Assembly (NCBI GenBank): GCA_008933805.1
Contig: WBUH01000008.1
Span: 124,001-188,000 of the forward strand
Reading direction: 5' to 3'
DNA: 64,000 nt
DNA from: Bacteroidota bacterium
Lineage (GTDB): Bacteria; Bacteroidota; Bacteroidia; UBA8524
Below the pieces are notes generated by a model. The model saw only the letters and a list, made by a program, of their open reading frames with translations, was not told the DNA's origin and did not search any database. Positions 9,969-19,349 of this stretch are shown piece by piece. Position numbers and translations under genes: made by a program. Positions within the stretch are counted from its first letter, which is position 1. Each line of letters starts with the position of its first letter.

Positions 9969-10666
9969 GCTATTTTTTTTGCTATTGCTTTGGCAAGCCG
10001 TTCTTCGCCTGTGGTTTCTTTTAATATGTTTTTTTCTTCAAAAAACTTCATCCTTCCCTCATTAAGATACATTATATGCGTAGCCGTTTCTTCAACTTCT
10101 GGCATTATATGATTGCTTATTAATATGGTTTTACCTTTTAACTTTTCATTAATAATTTTTTCTTTCAATATCTCCGCCGAAAGAGGGTCGAGGCCCGCAG
10201 TAGGCTCATCAAGTACAAGCACCGGCGGGCTAAACAAAAAAGCCAAATGGGCACTTAGTTTTTGCTTCATGCCGCCCGATAATGCTTTTATCCTTTTGTC
10301 CTTCATTTGTTCTATCCCAAAGTTGTTATACAGGTCTGTATCCTTTTCGCTTTCGTTATGTGGGCGCATTTTTTCAATCAACTGTATTACTTCAGCCACT
10401 TTCAGGTTTTCGGGAAATTTTCCAAATTGCGGCATGTACCCCAAATGCTTGCGCAGCAGATGATGCTTGTGTACCTCATTTCCATCATAAAATAACTTTC
10501 CCTTATCAGGCAATACCAACCCTAATATTATTTTTATAAGGGTTGTTTTGCCTGAACCATTGGGGCCAAGCAAAGAAACAACCTGGCCTTTTTGCATGGC
10601 ACAACTTACCCCCTCAAGGGCATATATACGCCCAAATTTTTTTGTAAGGTTTTCAAAAGCTATCAT
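9965..10666 (-). CDS. nosF: NosF, ABC transporter ATPase for NosZ maturation
   Basis: A 233-residue ABC ATPase with all nucleotide-site motifs: Walker A GPNGSGKTT near residue 34, signature LSGGMKQK near 130, Walker B LVLDEPTAGLDP near 152, and the H-loop His in ILISNHIMPEVE. It is the cytoplasmic motor of the NosDFY complex. Its ATG overlaps the nosD stop by 4 bp, and its stop overlaps nosY by 4 bp, so the three are translationally coupled. Confidence 0.93.
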   Translation of the reverse strand: MIAFENLTKKFGRIYALEGVSCAMQKGQVVSLLGPNGSGKTTLIKIILGLVLPDKGKLFYDGNEVHKHHLLRKHLGYMPQFGKFPENLKVAEVIQLIEKMRPHNESEKDTDLYNNFGIEQMKDKRIKALSGGMKQKLSAHLAFLFSPPVLVLDEPTAGLDPLSAEILKEKIINEKLKGKTILISNHIMPEVEETATHIMYLNEGRMKFFEEKNILKETTGEERLAKAIAKKIA

Positions 10667-11916
10667 AAGGGTTGTTTCATTAAAGGTTGTTTATCAATAA
10701 TATTTTCAGGTATTAATGATGGCAATACCCGCTCGGTTTTGTCCATCATATCCACCATCAGACTTCGCATAAACACCATTGCTAATGGGACATTCTCAAT
10801 CACAACAGAGTATGCACTTATAGGGCGGTAGGGTACATCGCCCACACCGTTACGGTCAAGATCGTAACCCTCATACTTATCCCAGTAATTGGCTGCCAAA
10901 ATATTGTTGCTAAGTGTACCGTTTGAAGAAAAATCAAAAGTATTGCCTGTAAAAATATTGCCCTCAAAAGTATCGGCAACACAATTGGCAAGCAGGCGCA
11001 CCGCCCACCCGTTTTTAGAAAACACGTTGTTTTTAAAACTCACGCGGTTGCTGCCTTCAATATATGCCCCGGCAGTATTGTTGGTAAAACTATTGTTATA
11101 AATACTGCAATCGTTTATATCTTTAAGCAACAGGCCGTATGCAGAGCCACCCCAGTTATCGGCAAAACGGTTATACTGCATGTTTATTTTTTTTGAGTAC
11201 ATAACTGCCACGCCTGCACCGTTGTTGGCAAACGTATTACCACGGTAGCTGTTTCCGTCAGAAAACATAAAGTGCAACCCGTATCGCGAGTTTTTATAGC
11301 TGCGGTTGTTTATTATTTCTGAGTTGGTAACAAATTCAAAATAAATACCGTCGCGGTGTCCGCTGGTATAATTATCCCTGATTAAAACACTATCGGCTTT
11401 CCAGCAATGTATCCCGTTGCCGGTTTCAGTAAGCCCCTTGCTACCCCCAAAAAATGTATTATTTTTTATGATTGCTTTATCACCGTATGCCAAAAAAATA
11501 CCGAAATAGCAATTATCAAATATATTGTGCGATATGGTAATACTGGCCGATTTTTCAACACGTATCCCGGCCATATCTTCCATGCCTGAGCTGCCTGTAT
11601 TACAAAACTTAAGGCCCTGTATGGTTGTGTTGCCGGTTTCAACCACAAAAATGTGGTGCTTGCTGCCGCCATCAATTTCGGCGCCATTTTCACCGGTTAT
11701 AAAAATGGGTTTGGTTATTTTTACATTGCGTACATAATATACGCCTTTTTTTATTACTACGGTGTCGTGCGGCATTGCGGCATCAATAGCTGCACTAATA
11801 GCATTATATGTGCACCCTGCGGGGCACACATATACTGTTTTTGCGCACGCCATGCCGAAAATAAAAACAAAAATAACAGTTAGTATGCTTTTTTTAGGGT
11901 TGTATATCATACTCAT
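10663..11916 (-). CDS. nosD: NosD, periplasmic beta-helix copper-delivery protein
   Basis: A 417-residue exported protein. The signal peptide covers about residues 1-26 (…FVFIFGMACA). The body is a right-handed parallel beta-helix with many short repeats of the form I-x-N-N-x-F and G-I-x-x, the carbohydrate-binding/CASH-domain fold of NosD. NosD hands copper from NosL to NosZ with the help of NosFY. An alternative ATG lies at 11910, two codons inside. Its start is 4 bp after the nosL stop. Confidence 0.92.
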   Translation of the reverse strand: MSMIYNPKKSILTVIFVFIFGMACAKTVYVCPAGCTYNAISAAIDAAMPHDTVVIKKGVYYVRNVKITKPIFITGENGAEIDGGSKHHIFVVETGNTTIQGLKFCNTGSSGMEDMAGIRVEKSASITISHNIFDNCYFGIFLAYGDKAIIKNNTFFGGSKGLTETGNGIHCWKADSVLIRDNYTSGHRDGIYFEFVTNSEIINNRSYKNSRYGLHFMFSDGNSYRGNTFANNGAGVAVMYSKKINMQYNRFADNWGGSAYGLLLKDINDCSIYNNSFTNNTAGAYIEGSNRVSFKNNVFSKNGWAVRLLANCVADTFEGNIFTGNTFDFSSNGTLSNNILAANYWDKYEGYDLDRNGVGDVPYRPISAYSVVIENVPLAMVFMRSLMVDMMDKTERVLPSLIPENIIDKQPLMKQPL

Positions 11917-11920
11917 ACTA

Positions 11921-12931
11921 TTATTTAAATAGGTTCCCGGCCACTATTTCGCCGCCATACTCCTTTTGGGCCTTTTGGGCCTCCGTCGCAGTGCCAAAGG
12001 CTACCCAGCCCGACGCCATAGGGGTGCGCAAGCTGCTGCTTTTTAGCAAATGGGCATTATCAAGGTTCACAAAATTTGTGGGGCTATAAAAATTTATTAC
12101 AAAACGCTGAAATTTTTCAGCAGCGTTATTTTTTACAAATTCTTTCTCAAAATCAGCCATGCAGCCCATATCATCAAACTTATAGGCCTTACCTTTGGCA
12201 GTAAGTATTTCTGCACCGTATTTCTTGTCAGAAATAGTCATTTTACAATGGCTGCATTCATCGCTGCCAAAATTTATAGCAACAGGGTTGGTGCCGCCTG
12301 CGGTGCAGGCGCTCATCATAAAAATGGTGAAAATGGTTATTATACTCATAACAGGTACCGGTTTTTTACGTTTAAAAATATTTAACTCAATTACAGCAGC
12401 CACAACTGCCAATAGTACTGAAAGTATAAAAAATACTCCTCCCAGTGCAGGAAACGAACCTGCTAAAAAATTGGCAATTTGTTTATAACCCAACAACGGT
12501 GGCTGAAAGCTGGTATCGTCAAGTTTTATCGGCGCGTGGGGGTCAAGGTCGTGCCCGTAGCTGTATTCCCACATATAAAAATCAACCATAGCTACCAGGG
12601 CAAACAACACCAAAAGGGCGGTGTATATATACAGTATGCTTTTTTTATTTAAAAGTGCGGTTACTACACCAAAAACAAGGAAAAAACCCATTAAACCCGG
12701 TAGTATTTTAAATTCGGGAAACGATTCGGCAGATATTTTCTGCATGCCTATGTAATGATTAAGGCCGTTGATGGTATCTACGTTTCCGGTAAGTTTATTT
12801 ATCCATATATGCATGCTCAAACCTTCAGGAAACTGGGGGGCTTCAAGCAGTATCATCCAAATGGGGGCAAAAAATGTGGCTATCAGCGCCAACCCGGATA
12901 GGGCGACGATTATTCTTGTGCTGATTTTCAT
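11921..12931 (-). CDS. nosL: NosL copper chaperone preceded by a multi-span membrane domain
   Basis: A 336-residue protein in two parts. Residues 1-190 hold about four hydrophobic helices. Residues 191-336 are a NosL domain: a second hydrophobic stretch, a lipobox-like MMSAC ending at C209, then the Cu(I)-binding CSHCKM (C226, C229, M231) and the KFDDMGCM segment. NosL is normally a lipoprotein of about 180 residues that delivers Cu(I) to NosD. Here the lipobox is internal, so either this is a membrane-tethered fusion or translation also starts at an internal Met near residue 195. It is the first gene of the nosLDFY operon and follows the nosZ terminator. Confidence 0.87.
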   Translation of the reverse strand: MKISTRIIVALSGLALIATFFAPIWMILLEAPQFPEGLSMHIWINKLTGNVDTINGLNHYIGMQKISAESFPEFKILPGLMGFFLVFGVVTALLNKKSILYIYTALLVLFALVAMVDFYMWEYSYGHDLDPHAPIKLDDTSFQPPLLGYKQIANFLAGSFPALGGVFFILSVLLAVVAAVIELNIFKRKKPVPVMSIITIFTIFMMSACTAGGTNPVAINFGSDECSHCKMTISDKKYGAEILTAKGKAYKFDDMGCMADFEKEFVKNNAAEKFQRFVINFYSPTNFVNLDNAHLLKSSSLRTPMASGWVAFGTATEAQKAQKEYGGEIVAGNLFK

Positions 12932-12952
12932 GATAAAAAGGGTTATTTAAAA

Positions 12953-12984
12953 AAAGAGGGGAAGCTGCCTCCCCCTCTTTTGAG
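12953..12984 (-). terminator. Rho-independent terminator after nosZ
   Basis: The perfect 9-bp stem AAAGAGGGG (12953-12961) / CCCCTCTTT (12972-12980) carries U-rich ends. It lies between the nosZ stop and the nosL start, so nosLDFY may depend on partial read-through or a promoter within 12932-13018. Confidence 0.75.
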
Positions 12985-13018
12985 TGAAAAAGTACTTGCT
13001 CTGTTTATACTGTTATTA

Positions 13019-14992
13019 TCACTCTTTCTTTTTGGTAGAGTTAAAGCTAAGCGCAACCGATGAACCGGCAGGCGATACCCTTATGTAGCCTGACATTTCC
13101 TGGTGCAGTGCACTGCAAAAATCTGTACAGTAAAAGGGATAAACTCCCACTGCTTTTGGTACCCATTTCAGGGTTTGGGTTTCACCCGGCATCACCAATA
13201 TTTCGGCATTGTTGTTGGCTTTTATAGCAAACCCGTGTGGCACATCAAAATCCTGCTCAAGGTTGGTTACGTGAAAATACACTACATCGCCCACCTTCAC
13301 ACCCTCTATATTATCAGGGGTAAGGTGCGAGCGTATGGCTGTCATATATACGTGCACTTCGTTTCCTTTGCGCTCCACGCGGGCCTGGCCCTCACCTTTG
13401 GCTGCAAAGGGGTTGGTGTTTTCTTCCAGTTTAAACCACTGCACTTGCTTTTCTTTTATCAGATCGGCTTTTATAGCTTGTGCATAGTGAGGCTCGCCAA
13501 TGGTTGGGAAATCGAGCAGCAGTTTCATTTTATCGCCTGAAATATCTATCAACTGAGCCGATTGTGTAAGCTCGGGGCCGGTGGGCAGGTAGCGGTCTTT
13601 AGTAATTTTGTTAAGGGCTATAACATATTGGCCCCAGGGTTTTTTGGTATCGCCGCCGGGTATGCACAAGTGGCCTATTGAGTAATAAGTGGGGATACGG
13701 TCAACTACTTCGCGGGTTTCCACGTTCCACTTCACAATTTCTGATGATACAAACATTGAGGTGTAGCCAAACCCTTTTCCGTCAAACTCTGTATGCAGGG
13801 GGCCAAGGCCGGGTTTTTTCACTTCGCCTGCCAGTGCTGCATCGTATTTTATTACGGGTATTCCGCCAAAATCACCTTCAAAAGCTTTATCAGCAATTGC
13901 TTTCTGTATTTTTTCGAAAGAAAATACAGGGATAACGGCTGCCAGTTTACCGCTTGCGGCAATGTATTTACCTGTTGGGTCAACATCAGCACCGTGGGGA
14001 GATTTAGGGCAGGGAATAAAGTAGCAAATACCTTCCAACTCTTTAGCATCCAGTTGCAATACCTCTTTCACCAGCTCAGAAGTTGCCATGTGCGATTTTT
14101 CGTCGTATTTATTGTGCAGGTAGGCTGCCGGCTTTTTAACCCCTTTGCCTGCTTTTATGTATTCCTCGGCTTTTTTCCAGTTCACCGCCATTATAAAGTC
14201 TTTGTCTTTTTGGGTAGCGTTTACCTCAAGCAGTTCGTAGGCTTGTTCAGTATTGTAGCACGAAAAGAACATCCAGCCCTCGCTGGGGCCTTTGCCGGCA
14301 CGAGCAAGGTCAAAGTTTACACCGGGGGTCATTATCTGGAAAGCAAGGTTCATGTGACCGCTTTCTTTGTCTATTTTTATAAAATTTACTGTTCCCCTAA
14401 AATTTTCTTTGAAGCTGCTTATAGGTACATCTTCGCCATCCAACGGAACGCTGAAACGGGTAGCGCCCACAACATACTCGGTATTGGGGGTTACAAAGGG
14501 CGAGGCGTGATTACCGCCTACATTGGGCAACTCAAGAATTTCAACCGTTTTAAAACTTTTCAGGTCGATACGGGCAATACGGGGGTGGTTGTTGGCATTG
14601 ATAAAAAGCCAGCGGCCATCCTGTTCTCCATTGGTTACCGATAGTTGAGGGTGGTGGGTATCGTCCCAGGGAGAAAACCCTTGCGAGGTTTCAAGCATGG
14701 GCTTGGTTTCTTCGCTGTAGCCCCAGCCATTTTCGGGGTTCACACTAAACACAGGCACTACTTTTAGCAAGCGCCCTGATGGAAGGCCGTAAACGCCCAC
14801 CTGCCCGCTAAACCCTCCGGATGCAAACAAATAATAATCATCGTATTTGCCGGGGGCCACATATACCCTTTGTGCTGCATCCCCTTCTACTACGTTGGAG
14901 GCACTTTTGGGCTTGCAGCCATTGAGTGCTGAAACAAGCGTGATAATTGCCGCTGCAATAAGCAAGGGCCTGCGAGTTACTTTCGCTTTCAT
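13019..14992 (-). CDS. nosZ: NosZ, nitrous oxide reductase, clade II (Sec-exported lipoprotein type)
   Basis: A 657-residue enzyme that reduces N2O to N2 in the periplasm. The N-terminus is a Sec lipoprotein signal (LVSALNGC), not a twin-arginine signal, which marks clade II. The propeller domain holds the CuZ histidines (DDTHHPQLS, NNHPRIAR, HASPF, SPHGADVDP, GPLHTEFD, GEPHYAQ). The C-terminal cupredoxin domain holds the CuA site CTDFCSALHQEM (Cys-x3-Cys-x3-His-x2-Met). All key residues are seen, so it should be active. It follows nosC by 42 bp and shares its promoter and palindromic operator. Confidence 0.97.
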   Translation of the reverse strand: MKAKVTRRPLLIAAAIITLVSALNGCKPKSASNVVEGDAAQRVYVAPGKYDDYYLFASGGFSGQVGVYGLPSGRLLKVVPVFSVNPENGWGYSEETKPMLETSQGFSPWDDTHHPQLSVTNGEQDGRWLFINANNHPRIARIDLKSFKTVEILELPNVGGNHASPFVTPNTEYVVGATRFSVPLDGEDVPISSFKENFRGTVNFIKIDKESGHMNLAFQIMTPGVNFDLARAGKGPSEGWMFFSCYNTEQAYELLEVNATQKDKDFIMAVNWKKAEEYIKAGKGVKKPAAYLHNKYDEKSHMATSELVKEVLQLDAKELEGICYFIPCPKSPHGADVDPTGKYIAASGKLAAVIPVFSFEKIQKAIADKAFEGDFGGIPVIKYDAALAGEVKKPGLGPLHTEFDGKGFGYTSMFVSSEIVKWNVETREVVDRIPTYYSIGHLCIPGGDTKKPWGQYVIALNKITKDRYLPTGPELTQSAQLIDISGDKMKLLLDFPTIGEPHYAQAIKADLIKEKQVQWFKLEENTNPFAAKGEGQARVERKGNEVHVYMTAIRSHLTPDNIEGVKVGDVVYFHVTNLEQDFDVPHGFAIKANNNAEILVMPGETQTLKWVPKAVGVYPFYCTDFCSALHQEMSGYIRVSPAGSSVALSFNSTKKKE

Positions 14993-15034
14993 AAGGTTTC
15001 TAAAATTTGGTTTATAAATGGAATAGGTTAGTTT

Positions 15035-15550
15035 TTATTCGGTCCAGCTCTTTTTATGGCCGTCTATTTCTCGGAAATATTCTACAATATTTCTTGCGTC
15101 GGGCTCAGCCACATTTTGGTTGGGCATACGCACCAGGCATATTTCAAGCATGTCTTTGGCGGTTTGGTCTTCATTCAGCATGGCTTCGGTATTCATTATC
15201 ATATTCATTACCCACTCAGGAGTGCGCCTTTCGGTTACCCCGGTAAAGCTGGGGCCTACCAGCCTGTCGCCCTCAATCCTATGGCACGATTGGCATTTCA
15301 TTTCATACACGCTTTTTCCTTTGGCGGCCATAGCGGCGTCAAACGGGCCAATTTCTACCTTGGTAATGGGGCCAATACCGGTATTGTAGTGTTTTATTTC
15401 ATTCACTTTTTCCTCCAGTTTCTTCTCTTCTGCGTTAGGGGTTTGGTTTCCCGATGTTTTGTTTGATGAATCGCCGCATGAGGCGATGGCAGCGGCGAAA
15501 AACAACGCTACTGCTACAGATAGGGTTGCTTTGGTTTTTAAGGTTGTCAT
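15035..15550 (-). CDS. Lipoprotein cytochrome c, likely electron donor in the nos operon
   Basis: A 171-residue mono-heme class I cytochrome c. The lipoprotein signal ends at AIASC (C25), the heme motif CQSCH lies near residue 87, and an axial Met is offered by RMPNQNV near 145. Clade II nos clusters commonly begin with such a cytochrome upstream of nosZ, and it is expected to pass electrons to NosZ. A CTGAC-N4-GTCAG palindrome is centred at 15606.5, and a perfect -7 box TAATTTTG lies at 15570-15577, both in front of this gene. Confidence 0.88.
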   Translation of the reverse strand: MTTLKTKATLSVAVALFFAAAIASCGDSSNKTSGNQTPNAEEKKLEEKVNEIKHYNTGIGPITKVEIGPFDAAMAAKGKSVYEMKCQSCHRIEGDRLVGPSFTGVTERRTPEWVMNMIMNTEAMLNEDQTAKDMLEICLVRMPNQNVAEPDARNIVEYFREIDGHKKSWTE

Positions 15551-15569
15551 AGTATTAAATTTGTTGGTT

Positions 15570-15613
15570 CAAAATTAGAATGAGTATAAATAGCAGAAAC
15601 TGACGTCCGTCAG
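15570..15613 (-). promoter_or_regulatory. nosC-nosZ promoter with Crp/Fnr-type palindrome
   Basis: The palindrome CTGACGTCCGTCAG occupies 15600-15613 (half sites CTGAC/GTCAG, 4-bp spacer). On the minus strand the -7 box TAATTTTG lies at 15570-15577, its last G being 36.5 bp from the palindrome centre. With transcription starting about 5 bp further on, the palindrome sits near -41.5, the class II activator position. The same palindrome could serve the divergent crp gene at about -64. Confidence 0.75.
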
Positions 15614-15657
15614 GATTTTAACTAATGCTTATCATGTTTTAAAAAACAGCACCCTTG

Positions 15658-15665
15658 TATATTTG
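15658..15665 (+). promoter_or_regulatory. -7 box of the crp/fnr-type gene
   Basis: TATATTTG is a perfect Bacteroidota -7 element (TAnnTTTG), 26 bp before the chosen ATG at 15691. Its end is 58.5 bp from the centre of the palindrome at 15600-15613, which would suit class I activation or autoregulation. Confidence 0.55.
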
Positions 15666-15690
15666 TTTGGTTGATAGCTTAAATAAAACA

Positions 15691-16386
15691 ATGTCACAAA
15701 TAAGTTGTATCAACTGCCAGTCGCTGGCAGTTTCAGTTTTTGCCACTCTTACCTGTCGCGAGTTGGAAGAGTTAAATGCATATAAAGTAAGCAAGATAGT
15801 TAAAAAGAGCCGGATAATATTTAATGAAGGTGAAAAAGCCGGCGGGTTATATTGTGTACACGAAGGCCGGGCAAAAGTGTACCGGACTGATATTGACGGA
15901 CAGGAGCAGATTGTGCGCCTGGCCAAAGAAGGGGATATACTGGGCTACCGGTCGCTGCTGGGTAATGAATATTATCAGGCTACTGCACAAACCTTGCAGG
16001 AGTGTACTATTTGTTTTATACCCAAAGGCCACCTGTATGCCATGCTGGAGCGCAACGTAATGCTTCCGTTGAAAATAATGGAAAAACTATCGCACGATAT
16101 TGGTTTTGCCGAAAAACGGGGCTTTGATTTTATTACCAAAACCAGTCACGAGCGGCTAGCCGAAGGGTTGATATTGTTGATGAAATCGTTTGGGACAACA
16201 AAGGACGGTTATATAAATATAGTGCTTACCCGCGAAGATTTGGGCAAACTGATGGGAATGGCCACCGAAACGGTGATACGCGCGCTTAAAGACTGGGAAA
16301 GCCAGAAAATTATTTCGTTGTATAAAAAAATGATACGGATAGAAAACCACGAGGAGTTGCTGAAAATTGCCAATATTGAAAATTGA
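15691..16386 (+). CDS. Crp/Fnr-family regulator, probable controller of the denitrification genes
   Basis: A 231-residue regulator counted from ATG 15691. An in-frame codon at 15655 is rejected because the -7 box TATATTTG overlaps it. It has a cyclic-nucleotide-binding-type N-terminal domain (IIFNEGEKAGGLYCVHEG…) and a winged-helix C-terminus (TREDLGKLMGMATETVIRAL). The N-terminus has C6-I-N-C9 and C22 and later C107/C110-type cysteines, so an Fnr-like Fe-S cluster is possible but the spacing differs from E. coli FNR. Its gene is divergent from nosC-nosZ across a 140-bp region with the palindrome. I infer that it recognises CTGAC-N4-GTCAG. Confidence 0.88.
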   Translation: MSQISCINCQSLAVSVFATLTCRELEELNAYKVSKIVKKSRIIFNEGEKAGGLYCVHEGRAKVYRTDIDGQEQIVRLAKEGDILGYRSLLGNEYYQATAQTLQECTICFIPKGHLYAMLERNVMLPLKIMEKLSHDIGFAEKRGFDFITKTSHERLAEGLILLMKSFGTTKDGYINIVLTREDLGKLMGMATETVIRALKDWESQKIISLYKKMIRIENHEELLKIANIEN

Positions 16387-16772
16387 GTAATATCAAACCA
16401 CCCCTTTGTCCCCTCCTAAACCGCCCACAAATCAGCCATAGGAGGGGAAACAGCCCTACAGGCTACCGTGCCCAACAAATTTTAGCCTTATCATAGTTTT
16501 TTCAGTTTATCAATGGCATACGGGTTGGAGCGCCCCTCCTTGCGGGGTTGTGAGCGTAGGCTAAGGAGGTTGGGGTGGTTTAAGCCAACAGGCTTTTAAG
16601 GAATTCATTTCCTAATGAACTACCCCGCAGCAGAGCTGACGGAGTATCGAAATTCAAATACATGAAGAAAAAATCATCCACTTCACCATCCACCGTCGCA
16701 GCAGAGCTGCGAGGAATTCTTTAGATTAAAGGTTAAAAATCTTTAACTAACCGACATTTAAATTCTCAATTT
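16387..16772. repeat. Gene-free stretch with short degenerate repeats
   Basis: No coding sequence is seen. Two copies of a CGCAGCAGAGCTG motif occur (about 16627 and 16696), one leading into GAGGAATTC. GGAATTC also occurs near 16600. The left half has complementary CCCCTCCT / AGGAGGGG elements (around 16411 and 16441) and another CCCCTCCTT/AAGGAGG pair (about 16534 and 16564) that can form hairpins. This looks like palindromic repeat debris of the kind scattered in Bacteroidota intergenic DNA. It separates convergent crp and nrdJ and may act in termination. Confidence 0.5.
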
Positions 16773-19328
16773 TCACCCGCATTTGGTATTTCCGCAGCTT
16801 TTGCATTTAAGGCAACCTTCTTCATACACCAGCCCTTCCGGGTCGCCGCACTCAGGGCAGGTTTTATCGGCAGCCTGAGTGCCGCCGGGTATAAACTTTT
16901 TAAGTGAGCGCGCTACTCCGTTTTTCCAGGTATTTATGCTGGCATCGTACAACTCAAGCCGGTCTATAAGCCGCACCACATCTTTCAGGGGCATACCCTG
17001 CCGCAATACGCCCGAAATAAGTTTGGCATAGTTCCAGTATTCCTTATCAAAACTGCGCGAAAGCCCTTCTATGGTTACTTTATAACCGTATTTATCCGTA
17101 TAGCGGAAATCATACCGCGCCAGGCCGTTTTCGTCCCTTTCTTTTATTATCCACCCCTTGTGCACCCATGCGGGTATCACAAAAGAGTCTTCGGCCTTGC
17201 CCGTAAATATTTCGTAGGGCCTGTTATCCAGCAGCCCGGTAAAACCTATCCACGGCTCGTTGTTGTTATTAAACCGTACTATTTCAGCTTCCAGTATTTT
17301 GGGCCTTTCAGGGGCTTCCTGCTCAATTATCTGGGGTTTGGTTTTGGCAGTATCGGCCACCAGCACCCCGTTGCGCGAACCTTCGCGATACACGGTAATG
17401 CCTTTTAGCCCTGCTTTCCAGGCGTTAAAGTATATGCCGGCCACCTCGTCCCTGCTTGCCTGCGCGGGCAGGTTGATGGTAGAACTGATGGAGTGTGTGG
17501 TGTATTTTTGCACTATGCCCTGTAATTTTACCCGCTGCTCCCAGTCAATATCATTGGCAGTGCAACCGTAATAGGGGCTTTGACTGATGGTGGTATTGCC
17601 GCTTGCTTCCATCCAGGCTTTTAGTTTGGGGTGAAAAACCGTAAACTCCTGCCAGCTATCGCCCATAGCATCCGTAAAATCTACTTTCACGTTTTTATCA
17701 TCAGGGTTCACCCGCTTGCGGCGTTTATAACTGAGCATAAATACAGGCTCAATACCCGATGAGGTTTGGGTGAGTATGCTTAACGTGCCTGTGGGCGCAA
17801 CCGTACTGAGCGAAATATTGCGCCGCCCGTATGCCATCATGCGTTTATATACATACGGCATTTCATCGGCCAGCATTTGCACAAACTCTGATTGGTTCTC
17901 AATTTCGGGCGAAAAATCTTCAAAACCACCCCGTTCAATCGCCATATCTATGCTACTGTCAAACTCTGCACGGCACTTGGTTTTCATTATTTCTTCCACC
18001 GTAGCAAGTGCAGCATCACCGTCAAATTTCAACCCCAGTGCTGCCATTGCATCGGCCAGTGCGGTAAAGCCCAATCCTGTACGGCGACCTTTTTTTCCAG
18101 CATCATACAACAATTGCCATGTGCGGCGTTCCACGTCTTTTATATAATCAGGTTCGGGGTCGGCATCTACCTTGTTCAATATTTTTTGTACAGCTTTTAA
18201 TTCCAAGTCCACTAAATCATCCATCAGCCGCTGGGCTTCGTAGGTTATTTCGTAAAATTTTTTAAAATTAAATGTTGCCTCTGGGGTAAATGGATGCTCC
18301 ACAAACTCAAACAGGTTTATGGCCATCAGGCGACAGCTATCGCCGCCCTGCATGGCAATTTCTGAACAGGGGTTGGTAGATACGTTTTTAAAACCCGGAT
18401 ATACCGATGAGGTAGAATACAGGTGTTGCCTGTCCCAGTATATAATGCCCGGTTCGGCAGTGTTGTGAGCGCAATCAGTTATTTTTTCCCAAAGTTTTGC
18501 GGCATCTGTTTCACGGGTCACTTTGGGGTGTTCTGCATCCACGGGCCAGCGCAGGGTAAAATTGCGGCCGTTTTCAACGGCTTTCATAAACTCATCCGAT
18601 ACTTTTACTGATATATTGGCCCCGGTTACTTTGCTAAGGTCTTGCTTCACCGTGATAAACTCTTCAATATCGGGGTGGGCAATATCCATAGTAATCATCA
18701 GTGCGCCCCGACGGCCGTTTTGGGCTACTTCGCGGGTGGTGTTTGAAAAACGCTCCATAAACGAAACCGCCCCCGTAGAGGTACCCGCCGAGTTAGATAC
18801 GGGATGATTGGCAGGGCGCAGCGGTGATATATCAAGCCCCACGCCACAGCGGCGTTTAAACAGTTGGGCAAGCTGCTGGTCTGCATAAAATACACCCCCG
18901 TATGAGTCGTGCAATTCTGGCAATACAATACAATTTGATAACGACGCTATTGAATACGGGTTGCCCAACGCAGCCATTACACTACCTTGCGGCACTACAT
19001 ACTTAAACTGTTTAAATAACCGGTATATACGCTCTTCGGTAAGTGGTTGGCGTTTTTGCCCGTAGTCACACAAAAGAGGTAAGTCGCTTTCACTCACAGG
19101 GTTGTATAGATTTTCAGCAGCGGCAAATTCGCGCACCAGCCTGCGGTGCATATCATCTGGTGTTAGCTCTGCAAAGCGACCCTCACTATTTTTTAAAGCA
19201 TACTTGCCTGCCCAGGTTCCTGCCGCCAGTTCGTCGCCGTTAAAATATTCCAGCGCAGAGGCCAGCACTTCTTCATACGTATAAAATGTATTTGCAGCCT
19301 TTTTTTTCACGGTTACTAATCCTTCCAT
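16773..19328 (-). CDS. nrdJ: Class II (adenosylcobalamin-dependent) ribonucleotide reductase
   Basis: An 851-residue enzyme making deoxyribonucleotides without oxygen or a tyrosyl-radical subunit. Visible signatures include FKRRCGVGLDISPLRP, SNSAGTSTGAVSF, NPCSEIAMQGGDSCRL and SLSTVAPTGTLS. The C-terminal tail has a Cys-rich zinc ribbon (CPECG … CLKCKSCG) typical of NrdJ. It is monocistronic. No cobalamin riboswitch is seen upstream. Instead the 127-bp upstream gap has two palindromes, CTGAC-N4-GTCAG and CTAAC-N4-GTTAG, 30 bp apart. An oxygen-independent reductase fits a regulon for anaerobic respiration. Confidence 0.95.
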   Translation of the reverse strand: MEGLVTVKKKAANTFYTYEEVLASALEYFNGDELAAGTWAGKYALKNSEGRFAELTPDDMHRRLVREFAAAENLYNPVSESDLPLLCDYGQKRQPLTEERIYRLFKQFKYVVPQGSVMAALGNPYSIASLSNCIVLPELHDSYGGVFYADQQLAQLFKRRCGVGLDISPLRPANHPVSNSAGTSTGAVSFMERFSNTTREVAQNGRRGALMITMDIAHPDIEEFITVKQDLSKVTGANISVKVSDEFMKAVENGRNFTLRWPVDAEHPKVTRETDAAKLWEKITDCAHNTAEPGIIYWDRQHLYSTSSVYPGFKNVSTNPCSEIAMQGGDSCRLMAINLFEFVEHPFTPEATFNFKKFYEITYEAQRLMDDLVDLELKAVQKILNKVDADPEPDYIKDVERRTWQLLYDAGKKGRRTGLGFTALADAMAALGLKFDGDAALATVEEIMKTKCRAEFDSSIDMAIERGGFEDFSPEIENQSEFVQMLADEMPYVYKRMMAYGRRNISLSTVAPTGTLSILTQTSSGIEPVFMLSYKRRKRVNPDDKNVKVDFTDAMGDSWQEFTVFHPKLKAWMEASGNTTISQSPYYGCTANDIDWEQRVKLQGIVQKYTTHSISSTINLPAQASRDEVAGIYFNAWKAGLKGITVYREGSRNGVLVADTAKTKPQIIEQEAPERPKILEAEIVRFNNNNEPWIGFTGLLDNRPYEIFTGKAEDSFVIPAWVHKGWIIKERDENGLARYDFRYTDKYGYKVTIEGLSRSFDKEYWNYAKLISGVLRQGMPLKDVVRLIDRLELYDASINTWKNGVARSLKKFIPGGTQAADKTCPECGDPEGLVYEEGCLKCKSCGNTKCG

Positions 19329-19349
19329 AAAATTACGAATTGTTTATGA

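Noticed and set aside
15636-15643. Class II promoter for the crp gene at 36.5 bp from the 15606.5 palindrome centre
   Set aside because: There is no TTTG at this position. The only good box (15658-15665) is 58.5 bp away, so a class I arrangement or no activation is more likely.
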